A DNA stretch of 64,000 bases from AE-B3B sp964543295 (GTDB lineage: Bacteria; Aerophobota; Aerophobia; Aerophobales; AE-B3A). The translations under genes and the position numbers were made by a program. Location of the stretch: contig CAZIXA010000010.1 of NCBI GenBank assembly GCA_964543295.1, positions 1 through 64,000 on the forward strand, written 5' to 3'. Under the pieces are notes generated by a model. The model saw nothing but the letters and a program-made list of their open reading frames with translations, was not told the DNA's origin and ran no database searches. Below are positions 34,705 through 43,885 of the stretch, piece after piece (position 1 is the stretch's first letter; each line of letters begins with the position of its first letter).

Positions 34705-34959
34705 GTGAAGGAGATAAAGATCGGTAAAGTCTCCAAATATTTTGTTCATCCAGAGGCGGCGGCTATCGAGCTTGAGGGAGGAGTAAAAGTGGGAGATACT
34801 ATTCACATCAAGGGGCACACCACTGATTTTGAGCAGGAAATAGAATCTATGGAGATAGAGAATGAGCCAGTAAAAGAGGCAAAGCCGGGGGATTCCATTG
34901 GTATCAAAGTTAAGGAAAGGGTTAGGTCCCATGATCTGGTTTATAAAGTGATTGAATAA
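34705..34959 (+). CDS. Elongation-factor-like domain protein
   Basis: 84 residues, GTG start after GAGGTGATGAGAA. It resembles domain 2 of EF-Tu-type GTPases without the GTPase domain: KIGKVSKYFVHPEAAAIELE, VGDTIHIKGHTTDFEQEI, AKPGDSIGIKVKERVRSHD. Such lone beta-barrels are known as translation elongation factor-like proteins and often lie near tRNA-modification or U32 peptidase genes. The role is unknown. The context is mnmA upstream and a helicase-nuclease downstream. Confidence 0.8.
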   Translation: MKEIKIGKVSKYFVHPEAAAIELEGGVKVGDTIHIKGHTTDFEQEIESMEIENEPVKEAKPGDSIGIKVKERVRSHDLVYKVIE

Positions 34960-34979
34960 AAGTTTGCTGGGAGTCTGGT

Positions 34980-37904
34980 ATGTCTGTGAATGACAAAATA
35001 TTAGAAGGACTAAACCAGAAGCAGAGAGAAGCAGTCACTTATGGAGCGGGTCCCATTTTGATTGTGGCCGGAGCAGGAACGGGAAAAACTCAGGTAATCA
35101 CCAGACGTATTGCCTGGCTTATTGCTATGAAAAGGGCAAAACCTGAGGAGATTCTGGCCCTTACCTTCACCGAAAAAGCTGCTGCTGAAATGGAGGAGAG
35201 GGTAGATATTCTAGTACCTTATGGATACACTGGAGTCTGGATTGGTACTTTCCATGCCTTTGGCGATAGTGTCTTGAGAGAGAATGCTTTGCAGCTGGGT
35301 TTGGTGCCAGACTTACAGGTATTGACCAGACCGCAGCAAATTATTTTCTTTCGGGAACATCTCTTCGAATTCCCTCTTTCCTATTATCGACCACTGGGTA
35401 ATCCCACCAGATATATTGAAGCTATGGTTACTCTCGTCAGTCGGGCAAAAGATGAGGATGTTACCCCCGAGGAGTATCTTGCTTATGCTGAGAGGCTGAA
35501 AGAGAAAGCAGAAGGGGGACCTGACGATCCAGAGCTTGAAGAAATTGCTACCCAACAGATGGAAATAGCTCGAACTTATAAAAAATATCAGGATTTACTT
35601 GCGCAACACGGAAAGATTGACTTTGGAGATCAAATAACTCTTCCTCTCAAGCTTTTTCGAGCCCATCCGGCGGTGCTCCGTCAATATCAAGATCGCTTCC
35701 GCTACATCCTGGTAGATGAGTTTCAGGACACCAATTATACCCAATTCCAGTTGGTCAAGCTCCTGGCCTCCCGAGATCAAAACATCACCGTGGTAGCGGA
35801 TGATGACCAATCAATCTATAAATTTAGAGGAGCAGCTATAAGCAATATTTTGGGCTTTATGGATACCTATCCCGAAGCAAAACAAACGGTTTTAACTGAG
35901 AACTATCGCTCCACTCAGGTAATTTTAGATGCTGCCTATCGTCTGATAGGCTATAATAATCCAGATCGCCTTGAATTTAAGAATAATATTGATAAGCATC
36001 TCAAAGCTCAGGTAAGGGAAGGACTGAGTATAAAACATCTTCACTACGATACACTCTTTAGTGAGGCAGAAGCAGCGGCCAATTTAATTAAAAAAAAGGT
36101 AGAAAGAGAAGGTTATGACTATCGGGATTTTGCTATCTTGGTGCGGGCAAATAACGATGCGGATCCATTTTTAAGATCTTTAAATATGGCTGATATACCC
36201 TGGACTTTTTCTGGAAATGAGGGGCTTTACTCGCGGGAAGAGATTCGTCTCCTCATTTCTTTCTTAAGAACCATTGCCAACCTCGATGACAGTGTTAGCC
36301 TTTATTATCTTGCCGCTTCTGAAATATATCAGCTTTTGGCTAGAGATCTTACCTTATGTATGAATTACGCCAGTCGCAGGAATCGCTCACTTTATCATGT
36401 CTTTTCTCGGGTTTCAGAAATTTCGGAGTTGGATGAGGAGATCTCGCCCGAGAGTAAGGCCACTATCTCAAGGATAATGAAGGATCTGGAGAAATATGCT
36501 CAATTAGCCATCAAACAGGGCACAGGAGAGATTCTCTACAGTTTTATTATGGATGCCGGTTATCTTAAGCGTCTGACCTCTCTTTCCTCGCTCACTAACG
36601 AAGAGAAGGTTAAGAACATAGCCAGGTTCTTCGACATTATTCGTAGTGTTTCCAACGTAATTACTTATGATCGAATCCCCCAGTTTACCAGCTATCTTGA
36701 TTTGCTCATTGAAGCTGGTGACAACCCTGCTGTAGCTGAAGCTGATACTGAGGCTGATGCGGTAAATGTTCTCACCATACATAAGGCAAAAGGATTGGAG
36801 TTTGCGGTGGTTATCATGGTCAGTCTTGTCTCCCAGCGATTTCCTTGTCATTATCGTCGGGAAAGTATATCTTTGCCCGATCCTCTGATTAAAGATATTC
36901 TTCCCAGTGGAGATTTTCACCTGCAGGAAGAGCGACGTCTTTTTTACGTGGGGATGACCCGAGCTAAAAAAGAGCTTTATTTTACCAGCGCCAAAGATTA
37001 CGGAGGAAAACGACCAAGAAGGGTGAGCCAGTTTGTTCTGGAGGCTCTGGATCTATTCAAGATGGAGGTGAAAGCCCAAAAGTCCTCTGCTCTGGAAGTG
37101 ATAGAGCGAAGTGCCCCTAAGCCGAGTATAGAACACGAACTATCTGAGGCAATCCCGGAAACAGACATGCTAACGGTGAGTTATTTCCATATAGACGATT
37201 ATCTTACCTGCCCCTTAAAATATAAGTACGTTCATGTCCTTCGGGTGCCTATCCTGCCTCACCATGCTGTGGTCTACGGTAAAGCTCTTCATAATGCAGT
37301 TCAAGAATATTATCGCCGTAGGCTCACAGGAATTAAAATTACGGAGGAAGAGTTTCTGGCTGTTTTTGAGAATTCCTGGGGGAGCGAAGGATTCCTCACC
37401 CGGCAGCATGAAGAACAAAGGCTGGAAGTGGGGCGAAGAACGCTGCGGTCCTTCTATCAAATGGCTGAAGCAGAAAAACATTTGCCTATCTACGTGGAAA
37501 AAGAATTTAGTTTTTTACTCGAAAACAATAGAATCACCGGACGATGGGATCGTGTGGATATCCAGGATGGAGAAGTTTGCATCATAGATTTTAAATCCTC
37601 CGATATAAGGAAGAAAGAAAAGGCCGATAAAAGGACCAGAGAGAGTCTCCAGTTAGCCATCTACGCATTGGCCTATCAAAAAATCTATGGGAAGATACCG
37701 GATCGGGTGGAACTTTATTTTCTGGAATCGGGCCTGGTAGGGACGGCAAGTCTAACCGAGGATGATCTTGATCAGACAGTAGAAAAGATTGGTAAGGCAG
37801 CAGCAGGCATTCGTGCCAGAGTATACGAGGCTAAACCAGCTTATCAGGCTTGTAGATATTGTGCTTATGAGAAAGTGTGTCCGTATACTGCGGGCAAAAG
37901 ATAA
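34980..37904 (+). CDS. UvrD-like helicase fused to a PD-(D/E)XK Fe-S nuclease
   Basis: 974 residues. Superfamily 1 helicase motifs: GAGTGKTQV near residue 32, GTFHAFG, DEFQDTNYTQ, ADDDQSIYKFRGA, TENYRSTQ, HKAKGLEF and RRLFYVGMTRAKKELY. The C-terminal about 250 residues form a RecB/AddB/Cas4-type nuclease: GKALHNAVQEYY, GRWDRVDIQDG and IIDFKSSD. A first cysteine (LTCPLKYKY) and CRYCAYEKVC form the Fe-S pattern. Such AddA/AdnA-like enzymes resect double-strand breaks. No AddB partner is adjacent, so it may act alone. The start follows GGGAGTCTGG. Confidence 0.9.
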   Translation: MSVNDKILEGLNQKQREAVTYGAGPILIVAGAGTGKTQVITRRIAWLIAMKRAKPEEILALTFTEKAAAEMEERVDILVPYGYTGVWIGTFHAFGDSVLRENALQLGLVPDLQVLTRPQQIIFFREHLFEFPLSYYRPLGNPTRYIEAMVTLVSRAKDEDVTPEEYLAYAERLKEKAEGGPDDPELEEIATQQMEIARTYKKYQDLLAQHGKIDFGDQITLPLKLFRAHPAVLRQYQDRFRYILVDEFQDTNYTQFQLVKLLASRDQNITVVADDDQSIYKFRGAAISNILGFMDTYPEAKQTVLTENYRSTQVILDAAYRLIGYNNPDRLEFKNNIDKHLKAQVREGLSIKHLHYDTLFSEAEAAANLIKKKVEREGYDYRDFAILVRANNDADPFLRSLNMADIPWTFSGNEGLYSREEIRLLISFLRTIANLDDSVSLYYLAASEIYQLLARDLTLCMNYASRRNRSLYHVFSRVSEISELDEEISPESKATISRIMKDLEKYAQLAIKQGTGEILYSFIMDAGYLKRLTSLSSLTNEEKVKNIARFFDIIRSVSNVITYDRIPQFTSYLDLLIEAGDNPAVAEADTEADAVNVLTIHKAKGLEFAVVIMVSLVSQRFPCHYRRESISLPDPLIKDILPSGDFHLQEERRLFYVGMTRAKKELYFTSAKDYGGKRPRRVSQFVLEALDLFKMEVKAQKSSALEVIERSAPKPSIEHELSEAIPETDMLTVSYFHIDDYLTCPLKYKYVHVLRVPILPHHAVVYGKALHNAVQEYYRRRLTGIKITEEEFLAVFENSWGSEGFLTRQHEEQRLEVGRRTLRSFYQMAEAEKHLPIYVEKEFSFLLENNRITGRWDRVDIQDGEVCIIDFKSSDIRKKEKADKRTRESLQLAIYALAYQKIYGKIPDRVELYFLESGLVGTASLTEDDLDQTVEKIGKAAAGIRARVYEAKPAYQACRYCAYEKVCPYTAGKR

Positions 37905-37915
37905 GCAAAGAAGTT

Positions 37916-38004
37916 GATCGCTGATGGCTCATGGCTGATAGTTAAAGAGAGTGAGGAATTATTAATATTTAGAGGCTATGAGCCATGAACTATGATCTAT
38001 GAGC
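37916..38004. repeat. Imperfect long hairpin repeat (family D)
   Basis: GCTGATGGCTCATGGCTGAT on the left is roughly complementary to the right half, whose reverse reads GCTCATAGATCATAGTTCAT. The element forms an imperfect stem of about 30 bases. It lies after the helicase gene. Confidence 0.5.
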
Positions 38005-38060
38005 TAAAATGAAGTCCCGAGATATTCTTGAAGTATAGAAATTTCTACTAATTTCTCTGA

Positions 38061-38114
38061 ATTGTTATCAAGTAAACCTCGGCAGGCGAGATATCAGAAA
38101 AAAGAGGGGAGCAG
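38061..38114 (+). repeat. Upstream repeat, copy 2
   Basis: Starts ATTGTTATCAAGTAAAC; partner of 31537-31590. Here a hairpin pair separates it from the rmuC start. Confidence 0.5.
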
Positions 38115-38163
38115 GCTCGACTTGCTCGAGCCGTCGAGGGGGGATATTTCCCCCCTCGAGTAT
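38112..38163. repeat. Double hairpin, family E
   Basis: GGCTCGACTTGCTCGAGCC forms a 7-base stem, followed by a second perfect stem of CGAGGGGGGA and TCCCCCCTCG around ATAT. The right end recurs at 42-60. It sits directly in front of rmuC and could act as a terminator for upstream transcripts, though no T-run follows. Confidence 0.6.
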
Positions 38164-38184
38164 CTTGAATAAAGGGAGAGAAGA

Positions 38185-39280
38185 ATGGAGTGGGCTATAA
38201 CATTAATTTTTGTTTTGCTGGCAGTTTTGGGGGTACTTACTCTATGGAACATTACAAATACCAGGAAAACCAGAAAAGATGATCAGACACTTCTCATGCT
38301 AAATCAGCAGTTAAACCAGGTCTCCCATCAGGTGACCAATCAATTGAACACAGTTATGGCTCAGGTAAATGAGCGATTAAAGGAAAATGTGCAGATGCTC
38401 AGGGATTGCGAATGAGAATATCGGGGAAAAGCTTGATAAAACTGTTAGTACGGTTAGCGCGGTACAGAATAGTCTAGGAAGATTGAATGAGGCAAATAAG
38501 CGGATTTACGAGGTAGGCAAGGATATATCTGGCCTCCAGGAGCTTTTACGCGCGCCAACCTTTAGAGGAGAGATGGGAGAGTTTTTATTGGGTGATCTCT
38601 TAGGACAAATTCTTCCTCGAGAACATTTCACTCTTCAGTATCAATTTAAAAGTGGGGAGGTGGTAGACGCAGTTATCCATCTTGGTTCTTATTTGGTTCC
38701 CGTGGACTCCAAGTTTCCCTTAGAGAATTTTAAAAAGATGGTTGAAAGCAGTGAGGAAAAAGAAAAAAGGGTAAATCGAAAAAAGTTTATATCTGATGTT
38801 AAGAGGAGAATCGATGATATTGCAGAAAAATATATTCTTCCGGATGAGGGTACATTTGAATTTGCTCTGATGTACATTCCAGCTGAGAACGTTTATTACG
38901 AGAGCATCATCAAGGACGAATCCTGGGGTGAAAAGATGAGTGTTTGTACTTACGCTCTTTCCAAAAAAGTTATTCCTACCTCACCCAATAGTTTCTACGC
39001 TTACTTAATGGTAATATTACTGGGTCTAAAGGGTTTAAAGATCGAAAAGAATGTGCGAGAGATAATTGCCAATCTAGGGCGACTCCATGGTGATTTGGTA
39101 AAATTCCAAAATGATTTTGAGATCGTGGGCAAACACATCTACAGTACTAAGAATAAATATGAGGAGGCTGAGAGAAAGTTAGGGAGACTCAGCGACAAAC
39201 TGTTAAGCGTTGGAGAGGTAAAATCTTCTGATGAACTAGAAGAAAGTAGTGGCTCAGATACTCATCCGGTAAAGGAGTAA
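38185..39280 (+). pseudogene. rmuC: rmuC, interrupted by a one-base frameshift
   Basis: RmuC limits DNA inversions and is an Fe-S-free, PD-(D/E)XK-related membrane-tethered protein. The first 76 codons encode a membrane anchor (WAITLIFVLLAVLGVLTLW) and coiled coil up to ENVQMLRD, then stop at 38415. The next frame continues at once with ANENIGEKLDKTVSTVSAVQ and the nuclease-like core GEMGEFLLGDLLGQ, VVDAVIHLG, VPVDSKFPLENF. Removing one G from the GGG at 38402-38404 restores one frame of about 360 residues. Either a sequence error or a true mutation; if true, an internal start could still give the core domain. Confidence 0.8.
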
Positions 39281-39303
39281 TTTACTTGTTTTAGAGAAAG
39301 GAT

Positions 39304-40011
39304 ATGGATATGTCGGCAAAGGATAGATTAATTCTGGCCTTGGATGTGGATGCTCAAAAAGAGGCTGAGGCTTTATTAGAAAAGCTAAGCGAGTTCGTGG
39401 GGGTGTTTAAAGTAGGGCCTCGCTTATTTACTCGCTGTGGCCCAAAAATTATAAATCTTATTAAGGAAAAGAATAGCAGGGTTTTTTATGATGCTAAGTT
39501 TTATGATATTCCCTCTGTGGTAAAGAAAGCTGCTCAAGCCTCGGCCGAGATGGGAGTAGATATGCTTACTCTCCATACCCTCGGAGGTTCCGAGATGATG
39601 GAGGCCGCAGTGGAAGGGATAAGAAGCCAAAACAGTCAAGTTGACGTACTGGGGGTTACTCTCCTTACTTCCTTAAATTCCCGAATCTTGAAAGAGGAGC
39701 TGGGAATCGAAAGGAACTTAACCGAAGAGATTATTCACTTGGCTGGTCTTGCCAGGAAGGCTGGGTTAGACGGAGTGATTACCTCCGCCTGGGAACTTGA
39801 GGAACTCAGGAGGAATTTTGGGTCAGATTTTATTCTGGTAGTTCCTGGAATAAGACCCCTAAAAAGTGCAAAGTTTGAACAGAGAAGAGTTTCCACTCCT
39901 AAAGAAGCTATAGAAAAAGGAGCTGATTTTCTGGTGGTGGGACGTCCGATCCTCAACTCTAATGATCCAGTGGGGATAATCAAAAGGATTCTAAGAGAAA
40001 TGAACCACTAG
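39304..40011 (+). CDS. pyrF: Orotidine 5'-phosphate decarboxylase
   Basis: Last step of UMP synthesis. 235 residues, normal for the short bacterial form. Active-site elements: LILALDVD at the start, FKVGPRLFTRCG, the charged set YDAKFYDIPSVV with catalytic Asp/Lys/Asp, GVTLLTSL, and phosphate-binding VPGIRP and VVGRPILNSNDP. The start could be the first ATG or the one two codons on. It stands 3 bases before the Na/Pi cotransporter gene. No other pyrimidine genes are here. Confidence 0.93.
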   Translation: MDMSAKDRLILALDVDAQKEAEALLEKLSEFVGVFKVGPRLFTRCGPKIINLIKEKNSRVFYDAKFYDIPSVVKKAAQASAEMGVDMLTLHTLGGSEMMEAAVEGIRSQNSQVDVLGVTLLTSLNSRILKEELGIERNLTEEIIHLAGLARKAGLDGVITSAWELEELRRNFGSDFILVVPGIRPLKSAKFEQRRVSTPKEAIEKGADFLVVGRPILNSNDPVGIIKRILREMNH

Positions 40012-40014
40012 TCA

Positions 40015-41094
40015 ATGAGATTATCCAAAGTTTTAAAAGCTTTAGTCTTAATAGGGGCGGTGTACGGTTTTCTTTTGAGTATAAATCTTCTCGGTAGTGG
40101 TTTGAAATTATGGGGTAGGGGATTTACCACTCAGTTGATCAGTACAACCTCAAATCCTTTTGTGGGACTTTTCATCGGTATTCTTACCACTTCTCTTGTC
40201 CAGAGTTCTTCCTGTACCACCTCCATTGTCGTGGCGTTTGTGGGCACGGGAGTCCTCAGCATATCCAATGCCATTCCTATTATTATGGGGGCAAATATTG
40301 GAACTACAGTAACCAACACCTTGGTCTCCCTGAGTCACATTACCAGAAGAGGGGAGTTTGGGCGAGCTTTTTCTGCTGCAGTTGTGCATGATTTCTTTAA
40401 CATCCTTTCTGTCCTGGTTTTTTTCCCTCTGGAGATTTATTTTCACATTATAGAGAAGACCTCCTATTTTTTGGCCGGGACATTTAAGGGTATAGGAGGA
40501 CTAAAAATTACTAGTCCTTTGAAGATTATCCTTGACCCTGCCTCTCGCTCAATAGAAAGCCTGCTTACCTACAAGCCTTTTATAATTGTTCCTTTTTCCT
40601 TGGTCTTTCTTTTTATCTCATTAACTGCTCTGGTAGTTATGAGTCGATCCTTGATGAGTGGGAAAGCCGAGCTCTTTTTGGATAAGTATTTATTTGGAAC
40701 TTCCCGGAACAGTTTCTTCTTAGGGCTGTTACTCACAGCCATAATTCAATCCAGTTCTGTTACTACTTCTCTGGTAGTTCCCTTGGTGGGGGCGAGTCTG
40801 TTATCCCTGAGAAAGATTTATCCTTACGTCTTGGGGGCAAATATAGGAACAGTAGTCACAGCTATTCTGGCTGCCTGGGTAACTGGGTCCTTTGTAGGGA
40901 TTCAAACAGCATTTGCTCATTTCAGCTTCAATATTCTTGGCATTTTAGTGTGGTATCCTTTGAGAAGAGTTCCTCTGAGACTTGCAGAAGGCTTTAGTTC
41001 TCTGGTTGAGGGAAAAAGGATGGTTGCTTTTGTTTACATGATTTTAGGCTTTTTTGTAGTACCTCTGTTTTTAATCATTCTTACTAGGAGGTGA
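40015..41094 (+). CDS. Na+/phosphate cotransporter family protein
   Basis: 359 residues of NptA/PF02690 type with about eight to nine membrane helices. The duplicated signature is clear: LVQSSSCTTSIVVAFVGTG near residue 60 and IQSSSVTTSLVVPLVGA near 240, each followed by GANIGTT or GANIGTV. The family exports or imports phosphate with sodium. It is followed 3 bases later by a PhoU-domain gene, the typical partner that in other bacteria is fused to the C terminus. Confidence 0.92.
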   Translation: MRLSKVLKALVLIGAVYGFLLSINLLGSGLKLWGRGFTTQLISTTSNPFVGLFIGILTTSLVQSSSCTTSIVVAFVGTGVLSISNAIPIIMGANIGTTVTNTLVSLSHITRRGEFGRAFSAAVVHDFFNILSVLVFFPLEIYFHIIEKTSYFLAGTFKGIGGLKITSPLKIILDPASRSIESLLTYKPFIIVPFSLVFLFISLTALVVMSRSLMSGKAELFLDKYLFGTSRNSFFLGLLLTAIIQSSSVTTSLVVPLVGASLLSLRKIYPYVLGANIGTVVTAILAAWVTGSFVGIQTAFAHFSFNILGILVWYPLRRVPLRLAEGFSSLVEGKRMVAFVYMILGFFVVPLFLIILTRR

Positions 41095-41097
41095 GAC

Positions 41098-41757
41098 ATG
41101 TTTAGAGAATTTTTCCAGATTTGGAAAAAAACCGGCCTATTAAGTGAAGCAGTTAAAGAAGTGGAAGAAATGTTACTTGTTGCTAAGAATATGTTTGACT
41201 TTTCGCTTCGAGTCCTAATGGATAAGGAAAAGGAGAAGAAAGATATATACCAGATTGACCAGCAGCTCAATAAGCTTCAAATTAATGTTCGCAGAAAAAT
41301 CTTAGAACATCTTTCCCTGAGCCCTCAACAAGATGTCACCTCTTGCTTAATCTTGATTACTATTGTAATTGATGTAGAAAGAATTGGGGATTATTCTAAA
41401 AACTTAATTGAGCTCTCTCATAAATATCCTCGTCGCTTAGAGGGAAAATATATTGAGAGAATAAGAGGAATTGAAAAAGAGATAGCTGAACTATTCGATG
41501 AAACAGTAAATGCCTTTAAAAATGCGGATATTCAGCTCGGCAAGAATGTTATGGAAAGGCATGCCCGGCTAGCTCTCTTGTGCGAGAAGATTGTGGAAGA
41601 CCTGGTTGAGGATGCAAGAATTTCCACTAAAATGGGCATTGTGTGTGCACTTCTTGCCCGATACTTAAAACGAGTGAGTGCTCACCTCAAAAACATTGCC
41701 TCCAGTGTCGTCAATCCCTTCCACAGATTGGGGTATAAGCCAAAAAATTGGGGATAG
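41098..41757 (+). CDS. PhoU-domain protein
   Basis: 219 residues, all helical. Repeated PhoU three-helix bundles: KEVEEMLLVAKNMFDFSLRV and DVERIGDYSKNLIELSHKY with the metal-site motif E-x-x-x-D type, then RHARLALLCEKIVEDLVED and RYLKRVSAHLKNIASSVVNP. PhoU proteins gate phosphate transport. The gap to the cotransporter is 3 bases, with AGGAGGTGAG inside that gene's end as ribosome site. It converges with ribD. Confidence 0.9.
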   Translation: MFREFFQIWKKTGLLSEAVKEVEEMLLVAKNMFDFSLRVLMDKEKEKKDIYQIDQQLNKLQINVRRKILEHLSLSPQQDVTSCLILITIVIDVERIGDYSKNLIELSHKYPRRLEGKYIERIRGIEKEIAELFDETVNAFKNADIQLGKNVMERHARLALLCEKIVEDLVEDARISTKMGIVCALLARYLKRVSAHLKNIASSVVNPFHRLGYKPKNWG

Positions 41758-41775
41758 AATGTGAATTATGGTTTT

Positions 41776-42864
41776 TTACCTTACGCGTCCCTCCAGGAGA
41801 AGATCTACCCCAATCTTTTTGACTGAATCAATTTCTATGAAGGGAGTTTCTTTTAAGAAGTCAACTCCTTTTCCTTCAACCCATGTCAGGGCTCCTCTTC
41901 CTCCTATTATCCGGGGAGCAAGAAAAAGGAAGATCTTGTCCACGCTTCTTTTTTCAAAAAAGGACCCAATTACTTCTCCTCCTCCCTCTACTAGAAGATT
42001 CATTATTTCGAGTTCGCCTAATTTTTTCAGAACCTCCTCCAGACTTACCTTTCCGTTTTCCTCTCCCATTATGGCTACCTTAATTCCTTTCTTCTCTAAT
42101 TGCAGGAGTTTATCTTTGTCTGACCGTAAGGTTGTGAAGACGAAGGTGTCAGCTTCGTCTTCATCCTGTAAGATGCGCGCCTTAAGAGGAATTCTTAGTG
42201 AGCTGTCCAGGACAATACGAGCAAAGTTTTTCTTGGAAGGCGGAAGAAGTGAGGGGTCATCCCTAATTATCGTATTCACCCCAACCAGGATGGCATCTAC
42301 ACGATCTCGCAAGTGGTGAGCGAGTCGACGTGATTTTTCACTCGTAATCCATTTAGATTCACCCTTATAGGTGGCAATCTTTCCGTCTAGACTGGCCGCT
42401 GCCTTTACTATCACAAAGGGAACTCTCCTTTTCATAAATTTAAAAAAAGCCTCATTTACTTTTTCTGCTTCTTCTTTCAAGATCCCAACCTCAGTCTCTA
42501 TTCCCCCTTTTTGTAGCTCCTCGATTCCTTTGCCTGAATTTACTGGATTGGGATCCAGGGTAGCTGCTATTACCTTTTTAATTCCAGCTTTGATTATTTT
42601 CTGGGTGCAGGGAGGGGTTTTTCCCCAGTGAGAACAGGGCTCCAGACTTACATATAAAGTAGCCCCTTTTGCCTTGGCTTTGGCCTTCTCGATAGCCTCT
42701 ACTTCAGCGTGAGAACCTCCGAAATAGCGATGATATCCCTGGGCAATTATGGTCTCATTTTTTGCGAGTACAGCTCCTACCATAGGATTGGGAGATACTT
42801 TTCCTTCCCCCTTTTTCGCTAAAGACAAGGCTAACCTCATCCATTTTTCTTTCATCTCTTTCAT
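41776..42864 (-). CDS. ribD: Riboflavin biosynthesis deaminase/reductase
   Basis: 362 residues, two domains. The zinc deaminase: H52 and E54 in SHAEVEAIEK, C77 and C86 in EPCSHWGKTPPC. The reductase begins near 150 (VIVKAAASLDGKIATYKGES, WITSEKSR, DAILVGVNTIIRDDP, NLLVEGGGEVIGSF). It performs the second and third steps from GTP-derived pyrimidine to ArPP. Other rib genes are not next to it. It is the last gene of an operon after pncB, lysC and asd, separated from asd by 4 bases. That is an unusual place for ribD. Confidence 0.95.
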   Translation of the reverse strand: MKEMKEKWMRLALSLAKKGEGKVSPNPMVGAVLAKNETIIAQGYHRYFGGSHAEVEAIEKAKAKAKGATLYVSLEPCSHWGKTPPCTQKIIKAGIKKVIAATLDPNPVNSGKGIEELQKGGIETEVGILKEEAEKVNEAFFKFMKRRVPFVIVKAAASLDGKIATYKGESKWITSEKSRRLAHHLRDRVDAILVGVNTIIRDDPSLLPPSKKNFARIVLDSSLRIPLKARILQDEDEADTFVFTTLRSDKDKLLQLEKKGIKVAIMGEENGKVSLEEVLKKLGELEIMNLLVEGGGEVIGSFFEKRSVDKIFLFLAPRIIGGRGALTWVEGKGVDFLKETPFIEIDSVKKIGVDLLLEGRVR

Positions 42865-42868
42865 CTTG

Positions 42869-43885
42869 TTAAAGAAGATTCTCTTTAATTAATAACTCGG
42901 CGATCTGAATAGTGTTCAAAGCTGCTCCCTTGCGAAGGTTATCAGATACAATCCAGAGGTTAATCCCATTTTTGATTGATTTGTCTTTTCTAATTCTTCC
43001 CACAAAGACCTCATCTTTTCCCGCTGCTTCTAAAGGTAAAGGATATAGATGATCATCTATGTTATCCTGCAGGATGACTCCGGGAGCTCGGGACAAAATC
43101 CTCTTTACTTGGGGTACGGAGAGTTCTTTTTCCATTTCCACGGTTACCGCTTCGGAGTGGCCAATAAATACCGGCACCCGGACACAGGTTGCCGTTACAG
43201 CGATGCGATCATCTTCCATAATTTTTTTGGTCTCGCTGGTTAGCTTTAACTCCTCGTCAGTGTAGCCATTGGGCAAAAACTGTCCTATATGGGGAAGAAG
43301 ATTAAAGGCAATTTGATGAGGATAAACCTCCTTTTTAATTTCTTCTCCCTTTAGCCATTGTTGGATCTGACCTTTAAGTTCCTCCATTGCTTCTCTTCCC
43401 GTTCCAGAGACTGCCTGATAGGTGGAAATGATCAACCGTTTAATACGTGTTATTCGATGAAGAGGATTTATAGCCACCACTAACTGAATGGTAGAGCAAT
43501 TAGGATTTGCAATAATGCCTTGATGACTTTCGAGAGCGTCCGGATTCACCTCAGGCACCACCAAAGGTACTCCGGATTCCATCCTGAAGGCACTTGAGTT
43601 ATCCACAACAACTGACCCTTTTTTCACAGCTTGAGGAGAGAATTCTCTGGAAATTTGCGCTCCCGCTGAAAAGAGAGCTATTTCCACACCTCTGAAAGAA
43701 GCGCTACTTAGCCTTTCCACCTTCAGATTTTCTCCGCAAAACCTTAAGATTCTGCCTTCCGATCTTTCTGAGGCAATTACTCGAAGATTTCCCACAGGAA
43801 AGCCGCGTTCTTCCAGGATACGTAACATCTCTTCTCCTACAGCTCCAGTTGCTCCGACTACAGCCACATTATAACCCTTACTCAA
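42869..43885 (-). CDS. asd: Aspartate-semialdehyde dehydrogenase
   Basis: 338 residues. NADP-binding GATGAVGEEMLR at 11-22; the catalytic cysteine is C130 in NPNCSTIQ; the acid/base His lies in PVFIGHSEAVTVEME. It reduces aspartyl phosphate for lysine, DAP, threonine and methionine. The TTG start overlaps the stop of the lysC regulatory frame by four bases. The operon order lysC-asd is classical. Confidence 0.95.
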   Translation of the reverse strand: MSKGYNVAVVGATGAVGEEMLRILEERGFPVGNLRVIASERSEGRILRFCGENLKVERLSSASFRGVEIALFSAGAQISREFSPQAVKKGSVVVDNSSAFRMESGVPLVVPEVNPDALESHQGIIANPNCSTIQLVVAINPLHRITRIKRLIISTYQAVSGTGREAMEELKGQIQQWLKGEEIKKEVYPHQIAFNLLPHIGQFLPNGYTDEELKLTSETKKIMEDDRIAVTATCVRVPVFIGHSEAVTVEMEKELSVPQVKRILSRAPGVILQDNIDDHLYPLPLEAAGKDEVFVGRIRKDKSIKNGINLWIVSDNLRKGAALNTIQIAELLIKENLL

